12,479 nucleotides of DNA from CAZXNF01 sp050741255 (lineage in GTDB: Bacteria > Pseudomonadota > Gammaproteobacteria > Burkholderiales > SG8-41), in contig JBOIEQ010000122.1 of the NCBI GenBank assembly GCA_050741255.1, forward strand, positions 1 through 12,479, in the 5' to 3' direction. Below are positions 12,333 through 12,479 of the stretch, one piece after another. The translations under genes were made by a program, and so were the position numbers. The notes beneath the pieces are model-generated. The model did no database searches and was not told the DNA's origin. It saw nothing but the letters and a program-made list of their open reading frames with translations. Position 1 is the stretch's first letter. Each line of letters opens with the position of its first letter.

Positions 12333-12479
12333 TAGAGCCTGTTATGGGCCTAAACGTTTGCGGCGTTGAGCCAAAAGGGTCCGGATGCTAGGCGCGAGAA
12401 GGCCGCATAGTCCACTATGCAACGACGAGCAACGACGCAGACGGGCCCTTTTGGCTCAACCCGAAGGGAACGCGGGATT
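12333..12479. repeat. Non-coding palindromic repeat element, truncated by the right edge
   Basis: This stretch has no coding potential and nested symmetry. GTTGAGCCAAAAGGGTCCG (12365-12383) pairs with CGGGCCCTTTTGGCTCAAC (12442-12460) at 18 of 19 positions plus a G-T wobble. A tandem GA/GA internal loop (12384-12385 with 12440-12441) is followed by TGC/GCA (12386-12388 with 12437-12439). An inner hairpin GCATAGT-CC-ACTATGC (12405-12420) sits in the middle, next to a direct repeat CAACGACGAG-CAACGACGCA (12420-12439). AAACGTTT (12352-12359) lies just outside. The left border may be near CTAGAGCCTGTTATG (12332-12346). It looks like a miniature mobile or palindromic intergenic repeat, or the end of an insertion sequence that continues past the window. 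No transposase is visible. Confidence 0.55.

Noticed and set aside
12420..12439. Short direct repeat CAACGACGAG/CAACGACGCA as a possible CRISPR-like or iteron array
   Set aside because: Only two adjacent copies with no unique spacers; it is better explained as part of the palindromic element.

Overview
The window is GC-rich, gene-dense bacterial chromosome. It suggests a betaproteobacterium, probably of the Burkholderiales. The pointers are two solo periplasmic receptors of the Bug/tripartite-tricarboxylate family (heavily amplified in that order), a DUF4870-like membrane protein, a glycine-zipper lipoprotein, Hsp15, and DNA packed with short tandem operons. This placement is inferred from gene content; no rRNA or tRNA is present to confirm it.

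Left block (1-1914, all minus strand): a Rossmann/DUF2520 protein is followed without a gap by hslR (Hsp15). Then come a GC hairpin, a small polytopic membrane protein with its own apparent promoter, and 2 nt later the first 25 codons of a PA0069-family radical SAM protein that runs off the left edge. Divergent from this block, 2028-4275 (plus strand) holds a two-gene unit: a SelA-like PLP enzyme and, 4 nt later, a Bug-type solute receptor.

Middle block (4279-8780, all minus strand): read in the direction of transcription, it starts with a 434-residue protein made of three tandem Rid (YjgF/YER057c/UK114) domains. A B12-binding-type radical SAM enzyme follows 3 nt later, then a small DUF4870-like membrane protein. 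After a 399-nt non-coding stretch with several inverted repeats come an orphan CorC/HlyC-type transporter-associated domain protein and a TTG-initiated glycine-zipper lipoprotein.

Right block (8951-12209): a second, diverged Bug receptor (plus) meets a YgiD/DODA-type extradiol dioxygenase (minus) tail to tail. After a divergent promoter region, an uncharacterised 134-residue protein (plus) meets a 3-hydroxyisobutyrate-dehydrogenase-family oxidoreductase (minus), also tail to tail. The last ~150 bases hold a non-coding palindromic repeat element that continues past the right edge.

The genes are mostly housekeeping and metabolic. Two arrangements suggest functional coupling: the PLP enzyme with its Bug receptor, and the triple-Rid protein with the radical SAM enzyme. 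No prophage, CRISPR array, defence island or complete transposon is visible. The least-explained items are the right-edge palindromic element, the triple-Rid fusion whose domains all lack the usual catalytic arginine, and a probable leaderless promoter at 617-651.
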